Assembly (NCBI RefSeq): GCF_964340395.1
Contig: NC_135558.1
Location: 14,207,501 to 14,271,500 of the forward strand
DNA: 64,000 bases
Direction of reading: 5' to 3'
Origin: Glandiceps talaboti
Taxonomy: Eukaryota; Hemichordata; Enteropneusta; Spengelidae
Below, piece after piece: positions 21,169 to 32,599 of the stretch (the stretch's first letter is position 1; every line of letters starts with the position of its first letter). Below the pieces are notes generated by a model. That model was given only the letters and a program-made list of their open reading frames with translations, was not told where the DNA came from and did not search any database. The position numbers and the translations under genes were made by a program.

Positions 21169-21382
21169 CTAGTGTATGGTCCGATTACTTCTAAACCCGC
21201 CTATATGGAGCAGTTCAAAGGTCACTGGAAATGTGTCATTGGTGGTCGGAAGTATTTGATTTATATACAATAATTCGTGTTCGCAAGAAACGTGTATAGT
21301 CACTGCATCTCCGACATCGGAAAGGAGCTGATCAAACGTATCAGACTTCGTAATCATGTCAAAGTTGTCTCGAACTAGGATG
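21169..21382 (-). CDS. Orphan terminal exon, unknown product
   Basis: A minus-strand frame opens after a plausible acceptor (CCTGTAG|CATCC at 21382) and ends in TAG at 21169-21171. It encodes about 70 residues with coding-like composition, including RDNFDMITKSDTFDQLLSDV and VTFELLHIGGF. It entered from a phase-2 upstream exon, if real. It is wedged between the 3' end of TRAF gene C (21673) and gene B, with no room for other exons unless they lie inside gene C introns. It may be a leftover of a gene disrupted by the TRAF duplication, or chance. Confidence 0.3.
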
Positions 21383-21672
21383 CTACAGGATATGTGGTAG
21401 CAGACATCAACTAGCTATCGACAATTATCAGTATTACACTATTCCGTTACTTTGCACATGCCGAATTTGAATGCATGTCAACTGTGCCAATATGATGATA
21501 TAACTTCAACATGTGTCATGACAAATCGGCTCTTTGCATTTGCACCATCAATAAACACCACCAACCATGAATTCAAGATAAGTATTGATGAGTTTGACAT
21601 CTTCAACATATTTCCATGTTGATTCTTCAGCGACTATTTCTCTGTTAGACTGTTGATGAGCAGGTAGGCTAT

Positions 21673-22680
21673 CTAAGAAATATCACTCGTATCAACGATT
21701 ATCTTGACGTACGCAGCATCATCTTTGACATAGGCATGTCTTGGACTATCTAGTTGTGACAAAGGCATGAAGAGAGGACACCCACTGGCGATATTCATAT
21801 CTTGAGATGGTCTCTTGAATGAGCTTGATGTCGGGTCTGGTCTGAACGCATCAATGACATGTTCTCGATTGTTTTGATCCAACCACATCAATGTAACTTT
21901 TTGGCGAAAAGGCCACCTCAACAGGGCATCGAATGGACCTTTCATTATCACGAAGAAGAGAGAAATGTGGTTCCCTTTACCCATACCATCACCATTTAGG
22001 TATATCCTAACACACATCTTGTAGCCATGGCGACTGGTATAGAAACAATGAGAGTAAATCGACAGATGTATCCCGGAAATAGCGTCTTGGCGTTTCTTGT
22101 TGAAATTTGGAATTTTCCAGACCAGCATACCGTCATATGATGCCATCTCTAAAGATTGGATTCTCAGGTCCTGTTCTGCCAAGGCGACATCCTTCAAAGC
22201 AATGATCCTCTCTTGTGATTTGATTTTTCGTTCTAGTGATTGGAACAGCTCCCTGTCAAGTTTCTCCTGTCTTTGCAAGTTCTGGAGGGCCCCATTGTCC
22301 TGCTCGATTTGATTGTTCAGCACAGCAACAATCCCTTCGTACGTCGTCAGCTTAGTCTGAAGATTTGTTTGGTGATTACGTAGTCTATCTGTTTCCTTTC
22401 CTTGTTCTTTTATTTTGTTTTGCAATGATGCATCTACATGCAATCTGTCGGATGTATTTGTGATTTGTTGGATTTGAGTTTCAAGGTGCTCTGTCCTTGT
22501 TGTTAGGTCCTGCAGACAGTGTTGGTGCTTCTGTGATGAACATCTCAAATTTGTCAACTGACATTGGTTTCCCTTGTATTGTTGCATTGAAATATGTACG
22601 GGCAATACAGTCTGCAGGAGCATAGTCATGTGATTAGGGACGTATTCTCGATTGTGTTCAACTATCTCGTTCATATCAAC
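21673..22680 (-). CDS. TRAF gene C exon 7 (coiled coil + MATH)
   Basis: 1008-bp terminal exon, acceptor TTATTTTAG|GTTGAT, stop TAG at 21673-21675. It shares long identical stretches with gene A exon 7 around ALAEQDLRIQSLEMASYDG, which points to recent tandem duplication or gene conversion. The plus-strand frame 22097-22312 is antisense. Confidence 0.92.
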   Translation of the reverse strand, partial: VDMNEIVEHNREYVPNHMTMLLQTVLPVHISMQQYKGNQCQLTNLRCSSQKHQHCLQDLTTRTEHLETQIQQITNTSDRLHVDASLQNKIKEQGKETDRLRNHQTNLQTKLTTYEGIVAVLNNQIEQDNGALQNLQRQEKLDRELFQSLERKIKSQERIIALKDVALAEQDLRIQSLEMASYDGMLVWKIPNFNKKRQDAISGIHLSIYSHCFYTSRHGYKMCVRIYLNGDGMGKGNHISLFFVIMKGPFDALLRWPFRQKVTLMWLDQNNREHVIDAFRPDPTSSSFKRPSQDMNIASGCPLFMPLSQLDSPRHAYVKDDAAYVKIIVDTSDIS

Positions 22681-25600
22681 CTAAAATAACAGAACAAGAA
22701 AGAAAAAACAACGATATTAATTCATAATTGATACAAGAATATAATCACACCTCCACAGATACTGAACTTTATAAGCTGCCATGGGTCTCCATACTATCAA
22801 TTGGAGACCTTCGCGATACACCCGACTTCAACTTTCAGTCTATTTCACAATACCATGCAGTTTTTCTGTTTGATACAAGCACGCAGAAACCAATAAGAAA
22901 CTTGACATGCTACACTTTAAGGTAGCAAGATTGAATGAGTACAGTTTCTTGCTACCTTTTGTCTCTCAGTGAAATGAACCACACATCCCACCATACACAT
23001 TAAATGAACACCTGAACCGCAAAGGACATTTACGCATCCTTCATCGGGTGTTTGATACTAAGAGAATATTCATTGGCGCCCGAACGTCTGCACGGAGTTG
23101 CAATCCCTTTCAATGATTTATTCATTTAGACTAAAGGTAGCAAAAAATGTAATCTTTCTCTTGAAGTGTGGCATATGCAGTTTGTTGTTGGTGTCTGCGT
23201 GGTTGTCTCAAACAGAAAAGCTGCACGATATTATAAAACACACTGTATATTATCAGTTTTGTACACTTCTGAATTTTAATTCTCTCTATGGATTACATAA
23301 CACATTGTCAGTTCTCACCATGTCCTTGCATCCAATTTCTCTAAAATTGCAGGGAACCATTTTCTTTGGACAATCACCAGTTTCGACATTCTGATGGTCC
23401 TTCATCTATAAAAAAAACCACCCGGTAATAATAGTTAATGTAACATGGCTAGGACTACGAATCACTGCTGCCGTTGAATGTTTCTTAGAGACCCACAAGT
23501 GCTACTAGCATATGACCACATAAGCCACCTGGCTGTGGTTACTAACGATATCCAACTGCTTGAGGAATGTTCCTTTAAAAATTGGATCGTCAGGATAATC
23601 TATCAGAACCCTTTTGTAATGAGAAGATTTAGTAACGAAGTCATTAGAATAAACATTGTCAGCAGACCCAACCGTTTATTCCATAATATTAACTCACAGA
23701 CAAGGAAGAAACCTTCATTGTATGTACTATAGTAACTGTACATTTACATGTACACTGGCCAAAGAATTTCAGCATGAGTTATTATATTAGAACTTTTTGA
23801 TGGCTTCGACCTGTAGTCAACTTAGAGTGGCATGCTGTGTAGTACAGAGGATGTCAATGGACCAATATTTCTCCTTCAGATAACAATTCTAATACTTTTC
23901 AGTGCCAGCAAAGTAGAACTAATAATTTAAATTAAACTATCTTACCTTATCCCGGGGAATGTTGTGTTTATTGCAGTACTGGCACTTTATAGGGTATTTT
24001 TCGCAATTATTTCCATGATCCTGAAAAATACATGTATTATATTTCATTGCTCATAAGTCTCGAACTGTTGAAAATGGCACGATGACCCAAACGTACGTCA
24101 GCTTGGGATGGGTAGGGATGCGGATAAACATTTAAGAAATGATCCCATGTTTGCCTAGTAACAGGACCACGCCCACATCAACCGCCAAATGGTTCAGTAT
24201 ATTGCAAAGATAACAAGATTTGTTAGGCAAGTTGATACATGTGTACCTACCAACAAGATCACACCCATAGCAACAACTAAATGATGGTGTATATGACAAA
24301 GATAACGGCAGGGGTAGTTAGGCAACTAGACAAACATTTTTTTATATAAATGACATATAGTCACACTGCAACTAACAAAGTGTACATAACAATACTAAAA
24401 TAATGTGCATAATGCATGGGTAACCAGGATAGATTGGAAAATGGATAAACATATTTTAATTATCACAAACTTTACTGTTGAGCTATAATGCCATTGCACT
24501 ATTGTTTGTAGGTTTCTTTTGGTAATCTGGCATCAGTTGCACCCATTGGATGGAAAAATATATAATCAACTATAAAGAATGACAACCACAGTAGTGAACA
24601 ATTTGCAGTACCTACAGAATGAAGAAATTCTCTTTTGAAGCCATATTAAGCTAGTTATGATGGGATGTATGTTCTGTAGGGATGTTTTGGACCAGGTTTA
24701 TAGGTGATATTAACCATCCTAATTGTAGCATAGTTTCTAAAAAATGCTCAACTAATACAATAATTGAGGTTCTAGTTCTAGTTTGTTTTAATGCGAGTAA
24801 CTATTAAATTACATGATATTTATGTTATCTCAATTCTTTGTGTATGGTTTACTAATTGTAGGACGTGATCCATGCGTCTCACCTTCATTTCTATCCATGG
24901 TAGGTCAATGTTACAATATTGGCAACTACTTGTCCTCATCGGGCATTCTGTTTCCAAATGTCCTGCTAAATTGCGTCGTTGTACCATATCATTGCATCCT
25001 CTTTTTATGCATTTGATCCTTTCAAATGGACACTTCGAAGCGTGGTCCTAGATTTTGGCAAAGAGGAAGTATGGTTTGTAAAACAGAAACTTATCTATGC
25101 TCAACATGAAGGGTGCTAAGCCGTGAGATCACGAGTTCAATCAAAAAAATCTTTACAGCACTATTAAAAATCTTTACAGCACTATTAAAAGTAAGTGTTA
25201 TAGACCTATAGCTCATTTACACACAGCTATTAATAGCAAAGCGAAACAGGAACAGGCTTATGAAAATGGCATTATTGCTATTCAGCGCATATTCACATGT
25301 CTATTTACATCAAGAAAGAATCTTGGATTAAGATAGCTATACCTGCATAAAGTCCTTATATATGCCTTGCCAATCACATCCGTCATTTTGACATTGTATT
25401 TGGAGTTCATTTAATTCTCGTAGAATAGCCCTGTCAGGGTATATCTGAAATAATAAATACAACATTTATTTCACCAATCATACTATCACGTGATGCCTTA
25501 ATATGATGGGAGTTTACAGAGTGAGAAATACCACCTACGTTAATTGTGTACGCTTTAGAACGAAAACCATTGGTTTTAATACCTGGTTGCTGTACGTCAC

Positions 25601-27812
25601 GACCGCTCGTGTCTGCCTCATTGGTTCTGTTGTTAAAAGATGAGTGAAAATATTCTATATCGCCATTATCATTCCCAATTTTTCTTGGATCATATGTCGG
25701 GGACTCGGATTATAATGATATTATACCCCAAATAATTTTCTCCATTCAGCCAGAAAATATCCCTGACCTAATAAGGTGTTTGTCACCAGAAGTCTATAGA
25801 CAAGAACTTATGGTATGGGCTCCTTACGTCACTCGCATTGCCTGAACGGATAACGACATTGGGAAATAAAATCTAATTAGTAGGAAAGTTTTCCTTTCGG
25901 TGTCATGAAATACAGCTTCGGATATGACTATAAGTGTACACTAAAGTCAGCATCAGATTTTATATGACCCTATGTACTACACGATAAGAATAAACCTCTT
26001 TCACTTTCAATCTCGAAGCCCGTTCCTAGTAAACAGGACGAGATACCATCAATGCTTGTATATATCTTCTGATTTAGTGTGTTGTAAATTAGGTTGGTGA
26101 TAGATATGCCATAATCAACGGCCAACACATGTACAGTGCTTGAAGAATCTATTTGGAATAATATTGGCGTTACTAATTTTGATTTTGCGAGTACAGCTGT
26201 CATTTACAGTCGAACACAAAACGCATATAATGTTTTTTACTTGCCTCATCCGGGGTTAATATGGTATCATCGTTGCCGTCTTTCTTACACTGTATGCAGT
26301 GAGCGTTCTCTCTGTAAATAGAAAGTTAGTTTGTTTCGTAAAGATATGTTCATGCTCCATGGTAAATATTTCATGTTACATAGAACGGGTTCAATAATAA
26401 TCATCTTGTTATTGTTGGTCACACTAACTGTAACTGTGACTTTTTTTGAAACCGTGTTATTAAATATAATGACACTTATTATTAGCTATTATTATTATTA
26501 GCTTATTCTTAATATTTACACCATTAGCTGTACTGAATCACCTACAGGTAAACCTGTGACACTGTGTGTGTGTAGTTGTACAAAGAAAGATGATGGCTTT
26601 GCATTTCACGGTATGGTATAGTGACAAGTTAAATTAACAAGCTTTAGGGGTCGGATTGAAAGTCAAGTTTTCGTTCGAGATTTACGTAAACATGTCACTA
26701 TGATGTTATGTATTGAACGAAATTCTACCACTAGAATAGGTAACATGTCTTCTTTTGAGTAATTGAACAATGAATCTTTGGTTGCTATGATGACTGAAAT
26801 ATGTCTCAATAGGGAACTTGCAAACCCGCCATGTTGAATATTGCATCATGGGAAGTTGGATAATAAATGCAAATCAATTAGTATGGTAAACAATATTGTT
26901 ACATTGTTTGTAACCACATATAATTAATTCATATTCACTCTGACCTTTGTGGGAAGTTTATTTTATCGGTAGCTCCAGATTAGGTATTACGATAACCACA
27001 GATAATCCCACAGTCCTTTGCGTCTGAGCATGCTCAGACTGGATTGCAAGTTCCCTATTGCAGCTAGTGCTTTAATCCCCACCTGTAGTAGATATATGCC
27101 AGACATGCGGCATAGGTAGGATCCAGCCTTAAATCAAAATATTTCATATCGCACACTTTTTTTTTGCTAAGTTCCGTCGTGCTATGTTGTGTGTGGTGTG
27201 CTTTTATAGAGTTACAAGAGAATTCCATTGGGTAGCAGTAAAAGTCAATTGACAGTATTAGTTTTCACTCTTCAAACATTTATCTACAACAAAATGCACC
27301 TGTTATGCATCGATCTTTGTCGTGTCTGAAGCAACACGAACACAGCTTGGCTATTCTAATTTGGCTAATCTATACTTCTCATAGCAAAATGATGAATCTT
27401 AACAAGCAATGTATCTGTGACGTCATGTAGTATGATGGTGTGGGTCATAGTTTTTTTTTTATCTGATTGATTGATTGAGTGCTATGTTTTTGTCAAAGTT
27501 GTTAACTGTGTTTTTGTTTGGTTAGTATCTATAGCCCATTGTCCGGTAAACAGGATGACGAAACTTGTCTGGTTAATGATTAAACTGCAACACTAGATAC
27601 TGAAAAAAATATCATTTGTCCTGTAAACATCGCGTTTTTTCGAATGTTTACGTTGGAAGCAAAACAGAGATTTTTTTTTAAACTTACCGTAAGATGTCTT
27701 CAACACACCGTCCACAATAACGATGGCCACAGTATGTTTGTATTGGAGCTTCTAAAATATGGCCACCTAAACTACACAAGTATTTAGTGTCAATAAGTGG
27801 GTGTCCTGACAT
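21673..27812 (-). CDS. TRAF gene C: full-length TRAF with altered RING
   Basis: Closest paralogue of gene A. Seven exons read leftward: 27812-27688, 26311-26245, 25444-25343, 25047-24883, 24020-23946, 23405-23319, 22680-21673, all in phase, about 542 aa. Exons 3 to 7 have exactly the lengths of gene A (102, 165, 75, 87, 1008 bp). The RING reads YLCSLGGHIL, CGHRYCGRC, CIQC: the second zinc-ligand Cys of the first pair is Gly, with a His two residues later. Zinc fingers (HASKCPFERIKC, HGNNCEKYPIKC, TGDCPKKMVPC), a coiled coil and a TRAF-C domain follow (YKMCVRIYLNGDGMGKG, ending IIVDTSDIS). The exon 2 donor is GAG|GCAAGT, a GC-AG intron. The role is as for gene A; ligase activity may be weakened. 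The start at 27812 is the only in-frame ATG before an upstream stop. Confidence 0.9.
22919..22958. other. Perfect 12-bp stem hairpin in gene C intron 6
   Basis: AAGGTAGCAAGA (22919-22930) pairs with TCTTGCTACCTT (22947-22958) across a 16-nt loop. The AAGGTAGCAA motif recurs at about 23134 and in the duplicate near 28981. Confidence 0.7.
23089..23468 (-). repeat. Source block of the partial TRAF-C duplication
   Basis: Contains exon 6 (23319-23405) and intronic flanks. It is closely similar throughout to 28935-29315. Confidence 0.85.
26245..26311 (-). CDS. TRAF gene C exon 2 with GC donor
   Basis: Encodes ENAHCIQCKKDGNDD and TILTPDE, aligned with gene A exon 2. Acceptor TTTACAG|AGAGAACG; donor GATGAG|GCAAGT. 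The GC donor otherwise matches the consensus well, as is usual for GC-AG introns. The edge of this exon reappears in the partial duplicate near 29350. Confidence 0.85.
26807..27060. mobile_element. 254-bp MITE with perfect 17-bp TIR
   Basis: CAATAGGGAACTTGCAA at 26807-26823 and its exact complement at 27044-27060. It includes the 16-bp palindrome TCTGAGCATGCTCAGA (about 27024-27039). No coding capacity; it lies in intron 1 of gene C. Confidence 0.8.
27688..27812 (-). CDS. TRAF gene C exon 1 (RING lacking one Cys ligand)
   Basis: 41 codons plus two bases, donor TACG|GTAAGT, phase 2, matching gene A exon 1. The first metal pair is C-S-L-G-G-H instead of C-x2-C. A C-x4-H pair could still bind zinc, but that is inference. 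Confidence 0.85.
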
Positions 27813-28366
27813 GGCAGGCAGCGATATCAAGCGTACATTGTATGTGCTAAAGCGGAATTATTAAAGTTAAGATACGTAAAATATATTCGTCACTCTTCGT
27901 GCGTTGTCAATATCAAAGTCTCAGTTTGTCAACTTGAAGTTTTTTCTCCAACTAAGTTAACAGTTTGCAGTACACACGTTTGTATCCACATTTGTTTAGC
28001 ATATAAATACCTCCTCCATTTTCATAAAGAGATGCAAAGGTTTGGCTGTGATCGGAATCCATTCTGCGCATCTTCATGGCGCGACAGTTAATTACAAGTG
28101 GCGAACGCCATGATTCTGACTGTTCACAGGAGCACCCCAGAAGGAAGTATGATGTTGTTGCTGTTGTTGTTGTTGTTGTAGCGAGAAGATAGATAGGTAT
28201 AGTACGCGAGCTAGGACCGACTCAGACCATCCCAGAGGCAATGATACGTACCGATACAGACCTCTATACTATAAATATGCATGACACACCCATGCGTTGT
28301 GTATGATGGTATATACCCATGCTCATTGGAGAATTCTAAATACGTCATTTCCATAATTATATGTAT

Positions 28367-28444
28367 ACAATAGACACCTGTCGAAAGATAAAGAACAAGG
28401 TGGAGCCGCGTTACGTTGTTTATCTTTCCACCGGTGTCTATTGT
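28367..28444. mobile_element. Short foldback with 26-bp arms
   Basis: Arms 28367-28392 and 28419-28444 are inverted copies with two mismatches, beginning ACAATAGACACC. One arm recurs at 60316-60341. It looks like a tiny MITE or solo TIR pair. Confidence 0.7.
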
Positions 28445-28934
28445 ACTTATGCCCGACAAGTTCACGGGATAGTAGGATTAGTCCACCTCACCCTCGCTGG
28501 ACTATCTGCCATTGTAAAAAAGGATTTTTTTCTCCCATCACAATCCAAAACACAATGACCCCCTATCCACAATTTTCAAAACTGCCAATTTCAAAAACAG
28601 TTTGACCATCAAACCCCTCCCCTCTCCATCTCCAAGGCCGACGAAACTGACCGGCCCCTAATAGAGTAATATGTAAAGGTTACTGCTTGAACGAATACGT
28701 CACTATCAGTGTTTGAACTACACACCATCTTGTCGTCGGCTAATGACAAAATGTGAAATATTTAAAAATGAGTATCCGGATCATTTGCTATACGAGTGTC
28801 ACAATTGAAGGGGACTTACATCCACATGAAAAAATTGTGAATCGAATTGATGAAGGACGCTATATCGATAATGAATAAATGATATAATGAAAGCATCCAC
28901 ATGTCGAGAATGGTTAGCACTAAGTTGAAAAGTT

Positions 28935-29362
28935 TGCATGGAGTTGCAATCCATCCATATGATTTATGTCATTTAGACTAAAGGTAGCAAAAAAATTCGA
29001 TCTTTCTATTGAAGTGTGGCATATGCAGTTTGTTGTTGGTGTCTGCGTGGTTGTCTCAAACAGAAATGCTGCACGGTATTATAAAATACACTGTATATTC
29101 TCAGTTTTGCACACTTCTGAATTTTAATTCTTTCTATGGATTACATAACACATGTCAGTTCTCACCATGTCCTTGCATCCAATTTCTCTAAAATTGCAGG
29201 GAACCATTTTCTTTGGACAATCACCAGTTTCGACATTCTGATGATCCTTTATCTATAAAAAAAATAAACCGGTAATAATAGTTAATGTAACAAGGCTAGG
29301 ACAAAGAATCACTGCCCCACAAAACACATATAATGTTTTAATACTTGCCTCATACCGGGTTA
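28935..29362 (-). pseudogene. Chimeric partial duplicate of TRAF gene C
   Basis: 28935-29315 copies 23089-23468, and 29318-29361 copies 26215-26257, so intervening exons 3-5 are missing at the junction. The duplicated exon 6 (29166-29252, 87 bp) keeps its frame, its acceptor (TATAG) and its donor (ATG|GTGAGA). The first residue is Ile instead of Met, and the exon 2 edge keeps its GC donor (GAG|GCAAGT). No RING or MATH copy is adjacent, so it cannot encode a TRAF alone. It could only be used as an alternative exon of a transcript starting further upstream. Confidence 0.85.
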
Positions 29363-31080
29363 TGACTTCACATGTTTCGGACTAGTTCGACTTTTACCTA
29401 TATTTCTCCAGCGGCGGAACCAGTGGCCATCTCTGATAGGGGTGTGTCGTCAGTGCAGGAAACCCTTGGACCCTTTAGACCCACTTTGACCAAAAATCGA
29501 TATCCGATTTTAGACCGTTAATTTACAGGTTTTTAAATGTTTAGACAAAAGTACATTTTCCTTAGGAGGCAACATTTTGGGGCAATTAATGGCAATTACG
29601 ATTTGGCAAGGGACAAACGGCCACATTTTAGACCAAGCATAATCGAATATAATGCAAAGTGGACCCGTTTTAAACTCTTTAGTTCTAAAAAAAACCCTGA
29701 CCCCATTTTAGACCAAAGGCTACAAAAGGAACCCAAAAGGGCGGCACATAAATGTATACTCAAATAAGGGGAGTAGTCCCCCCCCCCCCGATATTTGTCT
29801 GAACAACTCGCATCACAACCGAGCAAGCTTAACAGGCCAAATACATTGTTCTGTAATGATTTATAAAGTTGTTGATGACATTCCCTGAAAACAATATTTG
29901 CAATGCGCCTTACTATATTTGTAATGTTATTCCGAAATCGCTGCTGTTTTCAAATCATCGTAGACTTTCACAATATACTGTGATGAATATCCCTCACCGG
30001 CCTTTCAGCAAATTCATGTAACATAATGTGTAATACACTGTGTACAAAAAATGTACCATTCCACGAAGTGTTTCGTATATTAGTAGTAGTACTTGTACTA
30101 TGCGGCAGTACATTGACAGGTACAACTATTTTGATTATACAGTGTTGCAAAGTTTACTGAAAAGATTACCGATTTTTTTCCGATCGCCTGGGCGCTCTGA
30201 GCTGTGCGAGTGTGATACAATTTTAGCCAGGTTTTTGAGCTATTATTGGTGCTTATTTTACTGTTCAGAACATCTTTGCGTGCAATTATGGTGGAGTCAA
30301 ATGATGTATCCATTCGTTGTAAAACTTGGCCTCAAATTTCTGTTTGCTATGAAGACAGGTGTACTTGATATTTAAGGATCATTTACAGAAACAATGTCGC
30401 TTATCAGATGTCACCCGAAATGATTGTTGCTTCCCCTCAGAAAATTTAACTGAAAGTATGGGAATTTTTTATCGTAACATATTCAATCATAAAATCATCA
30501 GGTTTCTGGCAATTTCCATGACTTGTTTAGAAAGATTACAGTTCAATAATATTTGGAAGCAACAGCATCACCGCTAAAAATTAGTGTCAGTGTCACATTT
30601 TGCTTCTTATCTTCAAGATGTTTTAAGAAAATGAAAATAGTCTGTGTCTAATCAACATAATTTCTTTTCCACTGAAGTTTAGACAACATTTAGTTGTATT
30701 CTCATGTAAACGTTGTTAATCATGCATGATGTCATACTGACCTAGTTTCCTTCGACGTCCGTATGAAACTAGGTCAAGGGTTAAATTCACCGAGAACGAA
30801 CACTTTCGAATTCGCTAGCGATAACATTCTTGTTTTGCCGCAGGCTCGAACACAGTCTCTTTTCAATTAACCGAGAACTTGCATCGAACTGTCGAGAATA
30901 AAAAGCCGCATAAACGAACCGGGACACTGGCAACATTTGTAGCCAAAAAATTCACTTTTGGATTAAAAAGTTTCAAAAGATCCGTTTGAGCCAATCACGC
31001 CGTAAAGTAAGATATACAACTCTTTCGGTAGGTTATGTGCCAAAACCTTGGGGGCTACGACCCCTCGTTTATTGGCACAT
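29363..31080. other. Intergenic, decayed repeats
   Basis: Includes a poly-C run (about 29779-29789) and a perfect 12-bp stem hairpin TGACCTAGTTTC / GAAACTAGGTCA at 30738-30776 with a 15-nt loop. The short open frames have no recognisable domain. Confidence 0.5.
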
Positions 31081-31245
31081 AAAGGCCCGGTTACATGATG
31101 CAACTCGACTAGCAAAGCACCATGCAATTCGTCGCATGCGACGAATTGCATCGTGTACTCGCCCCGTCGCAAGGAAACCGTCGCAAGTTGCTTCTCGAGT
31201 TGCTTCGTGAGTTGCACCATGTAACAACCACTTCGTCGCGTCGCA
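31081..31245. mobile_element. GTCGCA-rich foldback element, copy 1
   Basis: Starts AAAGGCCCGGTTACATGATG and contains a perfect 30-bp palindrome at 31122-31151 centred on CGCATGCG. The left end GTTACATGATGCAAC is mirrored by GTTGCACCATGTAAC near 31213-31227. Related copies lie at about 32600-32748 and 49085-49252. Confidence 0.7.
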
Positions 31246-31641
31246 AGTAATAACCTTTGACATATACCTACGTGTCAACTGACGTTCAATGTTTTGGCCG
31301 CCATGTTTTTTTTTTTAAATATTCTATTTCAGCAAGTATTTTTTTTTATATAATTTCGATTTATCACCACGATTACCACTTGTCAATAGTATACAATGTC
31401 TATGAATGCTTGATCTCCGTTTGAATATCATTTTATTTTTAGTTCCAACTTGAATGCAAGTGTTACGATCCAAAATATCGTATTTCGGAATTATGGGAAT
31501 AAATTCTACTTTTCGGCATTGTAGGCAATAGGTCAGAAATAGACTGGCGATGACGAATCTGGGCAAACATGATGTAACTGAAATTCACATGATTAGTTGG
31601 AGAAAAGTATATAATAACTTTTATGATGGCATGATCTTAGG

Positions 31642-32402
31642 GTGTGACTTGCTATTTATATAGTCGTTGTGTACATTCCATGGTATTCGAAGTATACTGG
31701 AGATGAGAATAAAACTTCCAGAATGCGAGGAGACGAGAGGAGCTCTCGGTTAGGTGATTCTGGCAAGCCGAAATATCTTCTCAGTTGTGACTAATTCCCG
31801 ACTTGGACCTGAACGATCCCGTACGAGAGTATGAGAGTGTGAGTGCTAGAGTGTAACGTCTGAACTATCCATACTTATACCGTTCAACTCTACGACACCC
31901 AACACTGGTGGAAAATCCAAGAGGTCCACTTAATGTTATTACGTTCTGGTAGAAAACTGAGAAGAAGACGACATTTACATCCTTGTCAACGGCCACCTAC
32001 AAAAATGGCACAAGCAGACCCGAATATCCAGCAAGAAGCTCCACAGCCAGAAAACAATGGAGCAGAGGTCAACCAAGGCCAGAGGCAAGACGCACGGCTG
32101 GTTCACCAAGAGCTACAACGCATTGTCAACAGAATGCAGAATTTGACGGTGGGTAACGATATCATACCACCACAATTTGATGGGAAGGAAGACGCAATAC
32201 CAACCAGATGGTTGCGTAAATTTGATGCATATATCGTCCTTAAGCAGTTTGACAATATTCAACGTCTGAATATTTTTAGTCTGCTTATGTCTGGTGAAGC
32301 AGAGAGATGGTACACGTCCTTGCCTGACGACCTGGCGAACAACTGGGAGAACCTGCGTGCACTATCCATACTTATACCGTTCAACTCTACGACACCCAAC
32401 AC
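31642..32402 (+). mobile_element. Truncated Ty3/gypsy-like LTR retrotransposon with partial gag
   Basis: The likely 5' LTR runs from about 31642 (TGTGACTTGC) to 31904 (CCCAACA) with a TATA-like TATTTATATAG and AATAAA. A TGG-type primer-binding site follows at 31906 (TGGTGGAAAATCC). The gag-like frame opens at ATG 31933 and includes PPQFDGKEDAIPTRWLRKFD and GEAERWYTSLPDDL, typical of the retrotransposon gag core. At 32361 it runs straight into a 42-bp copy of the LTR end (31864-31905 = 32361-32402), so pol and most of the 3' LTR are missing. Non-autonomous remnant; the left LTR border is uncertain. Confidence 0.7.
31933..32360 (+). pseudogene. gag fragment of the LTR element
   Basis: About 142 gag-like codons: a basic N-terminus (RSGRKLRRRRHLHPC), a Q/E-rich linker, then the gag core. 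The frame continues only as read-through into LTR sequence, to 32457. No zinc knuckle, protease or reverse transcriptase. Confidence 0.65.
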
Positions 32403-32599
32403 AAGTAGCGACGTCGGAAAGATCAACATCGGCCTGAACGAACATCGAATTGAATAGAATTTTACTATCGATACCTCAACAAGTTTTCAGTCATTGTATT
32501 CGTAAATATAGCAATTTCATAGCGTTTTTGCCAAATTCCTGCCGCTAGAAGACTTGACCTCGATGACCTGTAACTTTTATATATCTACGCATGTGCAAC

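Noticed and set aside
24813-25016. Plus-strand frame with hydrophobic stretches
   Set aside because: Antisense to TRAF-C exon 4 and its donor.
25119-25190. tRNA-like B box (GAGTTCAATC)
   Set aside because: No A box or cloverleaf could be built; only a short tandem duplication follows.
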